Source of the DNA: Hymenobacter norwichensis DSM 15439
Lineage (GTDB): Bacteria > Bacteroidota > Bacteroidia > Cytophagales > Hymenobacteraceae
NCBI RefSeq assembly: GCF_000420705.1
Contig: NZ_ATVL01000008.1
Span: 515,718 to 579,717 of the forward strand
Reading direction: 5' to 3'
Length of the DNA stretch: 64,000 nucleotides
This document shows, one piece after another, positions 28,151 through 36,357 of this stretch. The translations under genes were made by a program, and so were the position numbers. The stretch's first letter is position 1. Each line of letters starts with the position of its first letter. The notes below the pieces were generated by a model that searched no databases, was not told the origin of the DNA, and was given only the letters and a program-made list of their open reading frames with translations.

Positions 28151-28191
28151 AAAAAAATCAGCCACGGATATCGTCGGCTGATTTTTTATTC
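28151..28191 (+). terminator. Hairpin terminator upstream of the DUF892 gene
   Basis: AAAAAAATCAGCC / GGCTGATTTTTTATT, 11-base loop. It ends 20 bases before the DUF892 start, so it either ends transcription from upstream or attenuates that gene. Confidence 0.75.
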
Positions 28192-28210
28192 CACCTTACT
28201 TTCCCACGTT

Positions 28211-28708
28211 ATGTTGTTTGAAAAGCTTGAAACCCTCGACGACCTGTTTGAGATGCAACTGAAGGACTTGTACAGTGCCGAAAACCAACTGGTGAAGGCG
28301 CTGCCGCAGATGGCCGAAGCCGCCAAAGATGGCCGCTTACGCCGCGGTTTCGAGCGGCACCTGCGCGAAACCGAAAACCAAGTGGCCCGGCTAGAACAAA
28401 TCAGCCAAGACCTGGAGCTTGATCTGGGCGGGCACACCTGCAAAGCCATGGAAGGCCTGATTGCCGAAGGCCAGGAAACCATGTCGGAGAATGCCACGGA
28501 GGAGGTAATGGATGCGGCTCTGATTGCCGCTTCGCAACGCATCGAGCACTACGAAATTTCCGGCTACGGCACGGCAGCGCACTTTGCCGAGCGCCTGGGC
28601 CACACCGAAGCCGCCGACTTGCTGCGCAAAACGCTGGAAGAAGAGCAGCTGGCGGACACCAAGCTCAACGACTTGGCCAAAAACTACATCAACGAGAAAG
28701 CCGAGTAA
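28211..28708 (+). CDS. DUF892 (YciE/YciF-type) ferritin-like protein
   Basis: 165 residues from MLFEKLETLDDLFEMQLKDL. The family forms four-helix bundles with a di-iron-type site and is induced by stress in enterobacteria. The signature LKDLYSAENQLVKALPQMAE, the helix with RHLRETENQVARLEQI and ASQRIEHYEISGYGTAAHFAERL carry the expected Glu and His ligands. Role inferred: iron or peroxide stress. It opens the cluster of stress-type genes at 28.2-36.2 kb. A terminator follows it, so it is probably monocistronic. Confidence 0.93.
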   Translation: MLFEKLETLDDLFEMQLKDLYSAENQLVKALPQMAEAAKDGRLRRGFERHLRETENQVARLEQISQDLELDLGGHTCKAMEGLIAEGQETMSENATEEVMDAALIAASQRIEHYEISGYGTAAHFAERLGHTEAADLLRKTLEEEQLADTKLNDLAKNYINEKAE

Positions 28709-28738
28709 GCGCCACACATTGCTTAGCTTAGTTGCTGC

Positions 28739-28772
28739 AAAGGGCCACAAACCGTGTTTGTGGCCCTTTGCT
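28739..28772 (+). terminator. Terminator after the DUF892 gene
   Basis: AAAGGGCCACAAAC / GTTTGTGGCCCTTT, short loop, 31 bases past the stop. Confidence 0.85.
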
Positions 28773-28965
28773 ATGGTTTGCTGCGCAATAGGCCCAGGGC
28801 TAAACCAAACCGCCGGGCTGCCTTGCGGCTGGGCACCGAGCGCCGGGCGAGTACGCAGTGCCAGAATCAGCGTAAGCCGCAGCCGCAAATCAGCATTTCT
28901 CCTTACTAAGGCGGCCCAACGAGTAAATAGCTTTGTTGGGAAGATAATTGGATTCGTGCTGATGG

Positions 28966-29367
28966 ATGATGAACGACTTTAATGCGCATGTTCAACGAAT
29001 TGGCGGGAATGTAGGAGTCAGCCTACGTGGGGCCTGCACCGATGCGGTAGCGGCCCGGCAACTGGAATGCGCCCTCCAGGAAGCCATTGCCAGCAGATTA
29101 CTGGTTGTCTGGATTGATTGCCAGCGCCTCATGCCTATGACTTGGCAGGGTCAGCGCGCCATTCTGAACGCCGATCGTCTGGCCCACGTGAACGGCGTGA
29201 CTTTGCATTGGTGCGGCATGAGTGGGGCCGTACTGGAACAGCTAGCGGCCAGTGGGCTAAACTTGCTGCTATGTCTGCAACCAGCGGCCAATTACAAAGG
29301 CCCTCCTCTGCTGCTGCAAGATCAGTTCCCGGATTCCACCCAATCAAGATTCCTTTACAACAAATGA
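28966..29367 (+). CDS. STAS-like domain protein paired with a RES gene
   Basis: 133 residues from MMNDFNAHVQRIGGNVGVSL. The sequence follows the STAS (anti-sigma factor antagonist) layout: strand VGVSLRG, helix AARQLECALQEAIASR, strand LLVVWIDCQRLMPM, helix TWQGQRAILNADRLAHVNG, strand VTLHWCG and helix AVLEQLAASGL. The serine that is phosphorylated in classical antagonists (DSSG) is not evident; MTWQG stands in its place. The stop overlaps the ATG of the RES-domain gene by four bases (ATGA), which implies coupled translation and joint function. The domain call rests on pattern only. Confidence 0.65.
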   Translation: MMNDFNAHVQRIGGNVGVSLRGACTDAVAARQLECALQEAIASRLLVVWIDCQRLMPMTWQGQRAILNADRLAHVNGVTLHWCGMSGAVLEQLAASGLNLLLCLQPAANYKGPPLLLQDQFPDSTQSRFLYNK

Positions 29368-30242
29368 ATGTTCAACTGCCCACCCTCCTCGCTGAAGCTG
29401 GCCTTCGCCGGCAACTTAGGAGGCTGCGGCAACTGAGTTGCCGGCGGCATTCCATCGAACAACTTTCCAGTTACGTCCGGCGTCTACTCATGGAGCCGGT
29501 TATGCGCTGCCTGCAACTGCCCGCTGGCACTCTGGTGTACCGCGGCGTGCCGTGCCAGGAGCTTCCCAGCCAAGTGCAGCAGGTATCCTATCCGCCGCCG
29601 GAGCGAGTGGCCCACAACCAACGGGCCAACCGGGCCGGGGCGCCCATGTTCTACGCCAGCGCCACCTGGCACCCGCCGTTCTTCGAGGCCGGCGTGCAGC
29701 CCAACGACGAAATCCTGATTAGCCGCTGGATTAGTCGGCAGCCGCTGCGCCTGGTTAGCTTCCACCCCGCCGACCAGTGCCCCGACGACCCCCACGCCGA
29801 CCGGGACGAAGCACTGCGGCACGTATTGGCGCAGATGCCTATGCCAGTGCGCGACGCTGCCGCTTTCTTGACCAAGGCCTTCACCCGGCCCGTGTCGCCC
29901 GATACGGCGCACCATTACCGGCTGTCTATTGCGGTGGCCGAAGCTTGTGAGTTGGGCTCGTCGTTTGATGGGCTGCTGTACCCCTCGGCGGCCATGCCGT
30001 CTTTGGCGCACAACTTGGCTTTGCACCCCAGCTGCCTCGACTCAGGTAAGCTGGAACTGCAATACGTGGAACACTTGCGCGTGCAGCAGGTGGGCACCGA
30101 AACTCTGCGCGTGCACTCCCTGAACTTCACCAACCACTTCAGCGCTGACGGCAATTTGCACTGGACCGGGCAGCCCGGCAACTGGGTGCTGCGCGAGGGG
30201 GCCACCCGGCTACTCTGCACCATCAATGCCCAGCTCAACTAA
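29364..30242 (+). CDS. RES-domain protein (NAD-degrading toxin type)
   Basis: 292 residues from MNVQLPTLLAEAGLRRQLRR. Residues about 60-290 show the RES pattern: Arg in GTLVYRGVPCQEL, RANRAGAPMFYASATW, a Glu in PPFFEAGVQPNDEI, and the Ser in DGLLYPSAAMPSLAHNLALH followed by the final strands. RES toxins (Res of Xre-Res, MbcT) hydrolyse or phosphorylyse NAD+. The usual partner is an Xre/MbcA antitoxin with a DUF2384 domain; none is here. Instead the STAS-like gene overlaps the start. The frame extends upstream to 29118 inside the STAS gene, but the ATGA overlap start is favoured. Confidence 0.7.
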   Translation: MNVQLPTLLAEAGLRRQLRRLRQLSCRRHSIEQLSSYVRRLLMEPVMRCLQLPAGTLVYRGVPCQELPSQVQQVSYPPPERVAHNQRANRAGAPMFYASATWHPPFFEAGVQPNDEILISRWISRQPLRLVSFHPADQCPDDPHADRDEALRHVLAQMPMPVRDAAAFLTKAFTRPVSPDTAHHYRLSIAVAEACELGSSFDGLLYPSAAMPSLAHNLALHPSCLDSGKLELQYVEHLRVQQVGTETLRVHSLNFTNHFSADGNLHWTGQPGNWVLREGATRLLCTINAQLN

Positions 30243-30310
30243 GCAGCGCTGGCACTGGCAACACCACCAAGCTCAGCCATTTAAACCTGACTACTAAGTA
30301 TATATGACGA

Positions 30311-30318
30311 TAATTTTG
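30311..30318 (+). promoter_or_regulatory. -7 element TAATTTTG upstream of the catalase gene
   Basis: TAATTTTG fits TAnnTTTG and lies 115 bases upstream of the catalase ATG. The -33 TTTG is not in place, so this may be read by an alternative sigma factor or not used. Confidence 0.4.
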
Positions 30319-30433
30319 CGGCGAACCGCAGGCTAATTACGGGTTTCTCCCGCGGCTGGCACCGGAAGGCGAGACGTATAAAAGTGGGCCTACCGGCTGG
30401 TGGGTGCACTCTTTACTTAACCACTTTCAGTCC

Positions 30434-31312
30434 ATGTTCTACCACGACAGAGAACTTCAGTACAAAGTACGGGTTGACAAGCCTAGCCCCGTTTTTGCGC
30501 GCATGCTACAGCAGGCCATTGGCGGCATTGAGGGCGAAATTCGCGTCTGTTTGCAATACCTGTTTCAGGCTTGGGGCGCGCGCGGCCCGGTGAAGTACCG
30601 CGACATGCTACTGGAAACCGGTACCGAAGAAATAGCCCACATCGAAATGCTGGCCACCGCCGTGGCCCTGAACCTGGAAGGCGCCCCCACCAGCCTGAAA
30701 GATGAAATGGCCCAAGACAAAGTGGTAGGCGCCATCATGGGTGGCATGGACCCGCGCCACCTACTTTCCTCGGGCATGGCGGCCCTGGCTACTGATGCCA
30801 ATGGAGTGCCTTTCAACGGCTCTTGGGTGGTAGGTAGCGGCAATACCGCTGCCGATATGTATGCCAACGTAATGGCCGAAAGCACAGGCCGGCTGCTGGC
30901 CACCCGCCTCTGGGAAATGACCGACGACCCCGGCATGAAAGACATGCTTTCGTTCCTGATTGCTCGCGACACCATGCACCAAAATCAGTGGCTAGCCGTG
31001 ATTGAGGACCTGGGCGGCTTACAAAACGTGCACCCTATTCCGAATTCCTTCCCGCAAAGCCAGGAAGTGCAGGACTTCAACTACGCTTTCGTGAGCACCT
31101 ACATCAACAGCGGCGACGGTAGCACACCGGCCGGGCGCTGGGCCTCGGGACCTTCTATTGACGGCAAAGGCGAGTTCCACGTCAAGAAAGCCGCGCCGCT
31201 GGGTGGCGAGCCCAAGCTGGCGCCGCCCGTACCCGAAGGCCACGCTCAAACCGAGCAGATGACGCTGACGGACACCATTATGGGCAACATCAAGGACACG
31301 ATGAACCTGTAA
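30434..31312 (+). CDS. Manganese (non-heme) catalase
   Basis: 292 residues from MFYHDRELQYKVRVDKPSPV. Breaks down hydrogen peroxide at a di-manganese site. The ligands fall where the Lactobacillus plantarum enzyme has them: Glu35 (GGIEGEIRV), Glu66 and His69 (TEEIAHIEML), Glu149 (VMAESTGRLLATRLWEM) and His182 (ARDTMHQNQW). The C-terminal tail (about 235-292) is Pro/Gly-rich. Full length. It lies in the stress cluster between the RES gene and a molybdopterin oxidoreductase. Cytosolic by lack of a signal peptide. Confidence 0.96.
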   Translation: MFYHDRELQYKVRVDKPSPVFARMLQQAIGGIEGEIRVCLQYLFQAWGARGPVKYRDMLLETGTEEIAHIEMLATAVALNLEGAPTSLKDEMAQDKVVGAIMGGMDPRHLLSSGMAALATDANGVPFNGSWVVGSGNTAADMYANVMAESTGRLLATRLWEMTDDPGMKDMLSFLIARDTMHQNQWLAVIEDLGGLQNVHPIPNSFPQSQEVQDFNYAFVSTYINSGDGSTPAGRWASGPSIDGKGEFHVKKAAPLGGEPKLAPPVPEGHAQTEQMTLTDTIMGNIKDTMNL

Positions 31313-31352
31313 GCTCTAATCAGCCGCACGCCCGCCAGTTTGCTTGCCTCAG

Positions 31353-31395
31353 AACGTCATGCTTTTTCTGGCGCCCGCCGGAGGAAGCATGACGT
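31353..31395. repeat. Palindromic hairpin element ending in ACGTCATGC
   Basis: AACGTCATGCTT at 31353-31364 pairs with AAGCATGACGTT at 31384-31395; the inner part continues pairing with G-T contacts. The outer ACGTCATGC motif is shared with the larger hairpins at 47104-47206 and 49504-49594. Could also terminate the catalase transcript. Confidence 0.7.
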
Positions 31396-31468
31396 TTAGG
31401 TTTAGTTCTGGCGTTGCCGAGCCGGCTGTTTCGCTCCTCACGACACTCCTTTTCCAAGCTCTAACATC

Positions 31469-34024
31469 ATGGAAAAATCTCCTGCCGAAGACCCCAGCAA
31501 AGCCGGCAAAACCGAACAGCAAACGGCTAGCAACAACGTGCCCAAAAGTGGCGAGCGGCCCGACCAAGGCGCCGCCCCCACCAACGACCACTGGGCCACT
31601 TCCGACAAGCCCGACGCCGACAAGCGCATCATGGAAGCGCCCGACACGCTCGGGGCCAAGCGCCAGCACCCTATTCTGGCGCAGCCGCCCGAGCAGTTCA
31701 CTGGCCTCACGCTGGGGCCGCGGGCCAAGGTGGCGGCGGGCTTAACGGCGGTGCTGAAATCGGGGGCTTTTGCGGTGGGCTACGAGGGGCCGATACGGGG
31801 TACGCACGCGCTGCTCAAGCTCAACCAGAAAGACGGTTTCGACTGCTCCAGCTGCGCCTGGCCCGACCCCGACGACCACCGCTCCGTAGCCGAGTTCTGC
31901 GAAAACGGCGCCAAGGCCACCACCTCCGACTCGCAGACCGACCCGGTGGGGCCGGAGTTCTTCGCCCAACACAGCCTGGTGGACTTGTCGCACATGACCG
32001 ACCGGGACCTCAACAACGCGGGCCGCATTACGCACCCGATGGTGCTGCGGCCGGGCGCCACGCACTACACGCCTATTTCGTGGCATGAGGCGTTTGCATT
32101 GGTGGGTGAGGAACTGAACGCGCTGAAGTCGCCGGACGAAGCCATTTTCTATACCTCGGGTAAGGTGCCCAACGAGCCGGCGTATCTGTACCAGTTGTTT
32201 GTGCGGCAGTTCGGTACCAACAACCTGCCCGACTGCTCCAATATGTGCCACGAAAGCAGCGGCGCGGCCCTCACCAACACCATCGGGCTGGGCAAGGCGT
32301 CGGTTACGCTCAACGACTTCTATGAGGCCGAAGTCATCCTCATTATTGGGCAGAACCCCGGCACCAACCACCCGCGCATGCTCACGGCTTTGCAGAAGGC
32401 CAAACGCAACGGCGCCAAAATCATCAGCATCAACCCCCTGATTGAAGCCGGCCTCAACCACTTCAAAAACCCCCAGGACTTCATGAACCCCATCAAGGCC
32501 CTGGGCACTTTAATCGGCGACGGCACGCCCATCACCGACATTTTCCTGCAAGTGCGCATCAACAGTGACCAGCTGGTGCTGCGCGGGCTGATGAAGTGCT
32601 TGCTGGAAATGGAAGCCCTCAACCCCGGCATGGTGCTCAACCACGCTTTTATCACGGAGTACACCACGGGCTACACCGAGCTACTGGAAAACCTGAATAA
32701 CACCAGCTGGGAGGACATAGAGGAAACCAGTGGCCTGTTGCGGAGCCAGATTCAGGAAGCCGCCAGCCTGATTGCGCGCCACAAGAAAATCATTACGTGC
32801 TGGGCTATGGGCCTCACGCAGCAGAAAAACGGCGTGTACACCATCGAGGAAATCACCAACATGCACTTCCTGAAGGGCGCGGTGGGCATTCCGGGGGCGG
32901 GGCTGTGTCCGGTGCGCGGCCACTCCAACGTGCAAGGCGACCGGACGATGGGCATCTGGGAGCGGCCCACCCAAAACTTCCTGGATGCGCTGGCCAAGGA
33001 ATTCAACTTCGAGCCGCCGCGCGAGTTTGGCTGGGACACGGTGGAAGCCGTGAAAGCCCTGCACGACGGCCAGGTGAAGGTATTTGTGGCGCTGGGCGGC
33101 AACATGCTCTCAGCCTGCTCCGATACCGAGTTTGTGGCCGAAGGCATGCGCAAGCTGCGCCTCTCGGTGCACATCACGCCCAAGCTCAACCGCAGCCACC
33201 TCGTGAATGGCGAAATGGCGCTGCTGCTGCCCTGCTTGTCGCGCACCGATATTGACATGCAGAAATCGGGGCAGCAGTTTATGAGCTGCGAGAATACGAT
33301 GGGCGTGGTAAGCATGAGCAAAGGCGTGCTGGAACCCATACCCGGCGAAATGCTGAGCGAGGTAGCCATTGTGTGCGGCATGGCCATTGCCACCCTCGAT
33401 GGCCGGAGCACCGTGGATTGGGTGGGCTGCACCGAGAACTACGACCTGATTCGGGACTACGTGGAGCGGACCATTCCGGGCTTCGAGCAGTTCAACGAGA
33501 AGGTGCGCCACCCCGGCGGGTTCTACCTGCCCAATGGCCCCCGAGAGCGGGTATTCACCACCGACAACGGCAAGGCCAACTTCACCTGCACGCCCTACGA
33601 AAAGCATGTACTGGAGCCCGACCAACTGGTGATGATGACCATGCGCAGCCACGACCAGTTCAATACCACCGTGTACGACTACAACGACCGGTACCGGGGC
33701 GTGCATGGCGAGCGGCGCGTTATCTTCCTCAACCCCGAGGATATGGCCGTGCGGGGCATCAAAGCTAAAGACCTGGTGAACATCACCAGCCATTTCGAGG
33801 GGCAGCAGCGGCACGCCGAGAAGTTCATTGCCGTGCCCTACGACATTCCGAAGGGCAACTGCGCCATGTATTTCCCCGAGGGCAACGTGCTGGTACCCAT
33901 CGGCAGCGTGGCCTACAAGAGCAACACCCCCACCTCGAAGTTTGTGATAGTAACCGTGGCTCCGGTGCAGGCCCCCATTGGTAACCGCATTGATACGCCA
34001 GACCAGGTAGCTGTGCCAGCGTAA
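31469..34024 (+). CDS. FdhF/YdeP-family molybdopterin oxidoreductase
   Basis: 851 residues. Catalytic subunit type of formate dehydrogenase H, related to E. coli YdeP. Residues 1-80 are a hydrophilic, probably disordered extension. Cys126, Cys129 and Cys144 (GFDCSSCAWPDPDD ... AEFCENGAKA) are the cysteines of the YdeP group. The molybdopterin domains show FYTSGKVPNEPAYLYQ, NMCHESSGAAL (active-site region with Cys rather than Sec), ILIIGQNPGTNHPRML and LCPVRGHSNVQGDRTMG; a C-terminal dinucleotide-binding domain begins near 720 (VMMTMRSHDQFNTTVYDYND). No accessory Fdh subunits are near. In E. coli ydeP is part of the acid-stress response; the substrate is unknown. Confidence 0.92.
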   Translation: MEKSPAEDPSKAGKTEQQTASNNVPKSGERPDQGAAPTNDHWATSDKPDADKRIMEAPDTLGAKRQHPILAQPPEQFTGLTLGPRAKVAAGLTAVLKSGAFAVGYEGPIRGTHALLKLNQKDGFDCSSCAWPDPDDHRSVAEFCENGAKATTSDSQTDPVGPEFFAQHSLVDLSHMTDRDLNNAGRITHPMVLRPGATHYTPISWHEAFALVGEELNALKSPDEAIFYTSGKVPNEPAYLYQLFVRQFGTNNLPDCSNMCHESSGAALTNTIGLGKASVTLNDFYEAEVILIIGQNPGTNHPRMLTALQKAKRNGAKIISINPLIEAGLNHFKNPQDFMNPIKALGTLIGDGTPITDIFLQVRINSDQLVLRGLMKCLLEMEALNPGMVLNHAFITEYTTGYTELLENLNNTSWEDIEETSGLLRSQIQEAASLIARHKKIITCWAMGLTQQKNGVYTIEEITNMHFLKGAVGIPGAGLCPVRGHSNVQGDRTMGIWERPTQNFLDALAKEFNFEPPREFGWDTVEAVKALHDGQVKVFVALGGNMLSACSDTEFVAEGMRKLRLSVHITPKLNRSHLVNGEMALLLPCLSRTDIDMQKSGQQFMSCENTMGVVSMSKGVLEPIPGEMLSEVAIVCGMAIATLDGRSTVDWVGCTENYDLIRDYVERTIPGFEQFNEKVRHPGGFYLPNGPRERVFTTDNGKANFTCTPYEKHVLEPDQLVMMTMRSHDQFNTTVYDYNDRYRGVHGERRVIFLNPEDMAVRGIKAKDLVNITSHFEGQQRHAEKFIAVPYDIPKGNCAMYFPEGNVLVPIGSVAYKSNTPTSKFVIVTVAPVQAPIGNRIDTPDQVAVPA

Positions 34025-34071
34025 AGCAGCGGCGAGCTTGCTGATAAGGCACTGAGAGTAGCATGTGTATC

Positions 34072-34120
34072 GGGCACTGGATCGGCTGTGAACCTTAAGT
34101 TTACGGCCGATCCAGTGCTA
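34072..34120. repeat. Inverted repeat in the 34.0-34.45 kb intergenic region
   Basis: GCACTGGATCGGC.GT / AC.GCCGATCCAGTGC, about 15-bp arms, near the end of the oxidoreductase gene; possibly its terminator, but there is no T run. The remaining 330 bases to the next gene are AT-rich with no motif I can defend. They presumably hold the promoter of the ferritin-like pair. Confidence 0.6.
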
Positions 34121-34450
34121 TATAGCCGAGCTTAACACAACTTTATATTCCTATTGTTGAGCTTATACTTTCACCTTGCTAATTTGTCACTCACCAACAA
34201 AATTACGCTTTGAATTTGTTTACATACGAGTTTAAAGCGGCTTTTATTGTGTAACGACTAGAACATTTCAACGTGCTCTTATAAAATTACGAAGCATAAA
34301 TTTTATACACAAAATACAAAACATAATCGCCTATCGTAGTAAACACGTAATTCCGTACCAACAAACACGTAATTACTCTTCATTCCGAAGCAAAGGCCAT
34401 AGAGGGGGCCGTACATCAGTCATGTTTCACATCTGATGTACCTATTTACT

Positions 34451-35185
34451 ATGACCAAGCTTCTCCTTCCTCCGGAGTCAGCCGATAAGCTGACTTCCAC
34501 TTCCCGTCGCTCCTTTCTGCGTTACACTGGAGCTGGCGTTGCGCTCACCGGCCTCGTACTAGCTGGCTGCGACGATGACAGCGAAGACGACAACCGCCTT
34601 GATGTTGGCTCCGGCGACACGGGCGTACTGAACTACGCCTATGCGCTTGAGCAACTGGAAGCTGCCTTCTATGCGCGGGTGAAAACTGGCCAGTACTATG
34701 CCGGCGCCAATGCTGCCGAAAAACAGATCCTCGACGATTTAGCTTTGCATGAACTGGCGCACGCCAACTTCTTTAAGGCAGCCCTGGGTGGTAGTGCTAT
34801 TAAGGCGCTGGAACCTGAATTTGGTGCTATCAACTTCGACAGCCGGGACGAGGTACTGCGGGCCGCCCAGACGTTTGAGGATTTGGGTGTGGCCGCTTAC
34901 AACGGCGCTGGGCGTTATATCGAGTCGGCTGCCAACCTAGTTATTGCCGGCAAAATTGTGTCGGTGGAAGCGCGCCACGCGGCTCTTATCCGTGACTTAC
35001 GCAACTACAACAGCTTCGTAGATAGCGACGTGGTAGACCTGTTCACGCCGACCTCCGCTACCTCGGCTCCGGGTGCTGGCGAGGGCACGGGCAAAGAAAA
35101 GTCGAAGAAGCCCTCAGAGGTGCTGGAAGCGGCCAATCAGTATTTGAAAGAAGGCTCCAAGCTTAGCGCCAAGAGCTTCAACTAA
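34451..35185 (+). CDS. Tat-exported ferritin-like lipoprotein (Ferritin_2 type)
   Basis: 244 residues from MTKLLLPPESADKL. A twin-arginine signal SRRSFLRYTGAGVALTGLVL runs into a lipobox LAGC, so this is a Tat-exported lipoprotein. The mature part (from about 45) is a ferritin-like helical bundle: NYAYALEQLEAAFYARVK, LDDLALHELAHANFFKAALG and SVEARHAALIRDLRNYNSF provide Glu and His ligands in the Ferritin_2 pattern. The last 30 residues are Lys/Ser-rich. An ATG five codons earlier (34436) is also possible. Pairs with the next gene 44 bases downstream; both probably form one operon. Confidence 0.88.
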   Translation: MTKLLLPPESADKLTSTSRRSFLRYTGAGVALTGLVLAGCDDDSEDDNRLDVGSGDTGVLNYAYALEQLEAAFYARVKTGQYYAGANAAEKQILDDLALHELAHANFFKAALGGSAIKALEPEFGAINFDSRDEVLRAAQTFEDLGVAAYNGAGRYIESAANLVIAGKIVSVEARHAALIRDLRNYNSFVDSDVVDLFTPTSATSAPGAGEGTGKEKSKKPSEVLEAANQYLKEGSKLSAKSFN

Positions 35186-35229
35186 TCTAGCCGCGGCTAT
35201 TCCTCCACGTCCAAATCGTCTTTCCTCCC

Positions 35230-36216
35230 ATGGATTTATTTAAAATTATCACCGAAATCGAGAAGGTTGACCCTGAAATTTATGACCGTCTCGATTCGCG
35301 CCGGCGTGTATTCAAGCATTTCGGCCTGGCTGGCAAAGCTGTAACGGCTGCTGTGCTACCCGGCTTGGTAAGCGGCATTTTCCAACGCGCCTACGGCCAA
35401 ACCTCCAACCTGTCGCCTGACATCGTGGCGGTGCTGAACCTGGCACTGAGCTTGGAATACTTAGAATACTACTTCTATGACAGTGGTCTGAAAGCAACTG
35501 GCTTGATTCCACCTGCCGACCAGCCCGCATTCGTGAAGATTCGTAACGACGAATCTGGCCACATCAAGGTGCTACGTGAGGCACTAGGCTCCCAGGCAAT
35601 TGCCGATCCTACCCGTGCCGCCTTTGACTATAGCGGTGCGAAAGGTCCTGGTAATGGTCCTTTTGCAGCGGCCCTAGTAAATGATTATGCCTTGTTCTTG
35701 GGCTCGTCGCAGGCCTTTGTGGATACCGGAGTACGCGCTTACAAAGGTGGCGCCCCTACCCTGATGCCAAATAAAGACCTGCTGGAAGCGGCTCTCAACA
35801 TTCACTCTGTAGAAGCTCGGCACTCGTCGCACGTGCGCACAGTGCGCCGCGGCTTAGCCGCTGGCCAGAGTGGCCAAGGTGCTACTACAATTGCTGGCGA
35901 CCTGAACAACCTCAGCGGCAAAACCGGCCGGCCTAAGAGCTGGATTTCAGGTACTGACGGTGGTGGACCTTCACCGAGCACCACCCCTTCTACAGCTCCA
36001 ACATACAATGCTGGCAACCCGGCTACGGGCGCGCCTACGGCTATCTTCTTCCCCGCCGAAAGCAACACCACGCATGCTGGCGTTGACATCACTACCAACA
36101 CGGCTGGTATCACGCCCGCTGCTGCTTCCGAAGCCTTCGATGAGCCGCTAGATGCCGCTACGGTGAAGAGTATTGCCCGCAACTTTGTAGTAGCTTCTTC
36201 GGCCTTATTCACCTAA
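35230..36216 (+). CDS. Ferritin-like protein, partner of the preceding Tat lipoprotein
   Basis: 328 residues from MDLFKIITEIEKVDPEIYDR. A Tat-like segment follows a 22-residue leader: SRRRVFKHFGLAGKAVTAAV with a Gly/Ala-rich hydrophobic stretch, ending near FQRAYGQ. The bundle shows LALSLEYLEYYFYDSGLKAT, KIRNDESGHIKVLREALGS and LNIHSVEARHSSHVRTVRRG, the same ligand pattern as its neighbour. The C-terminal third (about 235-328) is Thr/Pro/Ala-rich and lacks a domain. The two genes are tandem ferritin-like Tat proteins, a pair often seen together in Bacteroidota. A terminator follows. Confidence 0.88.
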   Translation: MDLFKIITEIEKVDPEIYDRLDSRRRVFKHFGLAGKAVTAAVLPGLVSGIFQRAYGQTSNLSPDIVAVLNLALSLEYLEYYFYDSGLKATGLIPPADQPAFVKIRNDESGHIKVLREALGSQAIADPTRAAFDYSGAKGPGNGPFAAALVNDYALFLGSSQAFVDTGVRAYKGGAPTLMPNKDLLEAALNIHSVEARHSSHVRTVRRGLAAGQSGQGATTIAGDLNNLSGKTGRPKSWISGTDGGGPSPSTTPSTAPTYNAGNPATGAPTAIFFPAESNTTHAGVDITTNTAGITPAAASEAFDEPLDAATVKSIARNFVVASSALFT

Positions 36217-36271
36217 GCAGCGCGTTGTACTCGCATAGCTGCTCATCATGGGAGTAGCTCAATTGAAAACG

Positions 36272-36316
36272 GCCTCAGTCTTTGCGCTAGTATCTGGCGT
36301 GGGGCTGAGGCTTTTT
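36272..36316 (+). terminator. Terminator after the ferritin-like pair
   Basis: GCCTCAG / CTGAGGC followed by TTTTT, 26-base loop. Confidence 0.75.
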
Positions 36317-36357
36317 GCTGACAGCCTATACATCCATTCTTGAGGAGCCCTCACCTT

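Noticed and set aside
29118..29363. Longer N-terminus for the RES protein
   Set aside because: It would overlap most of the STAS-like gene; the ATGA overlap start gives a better family fit.
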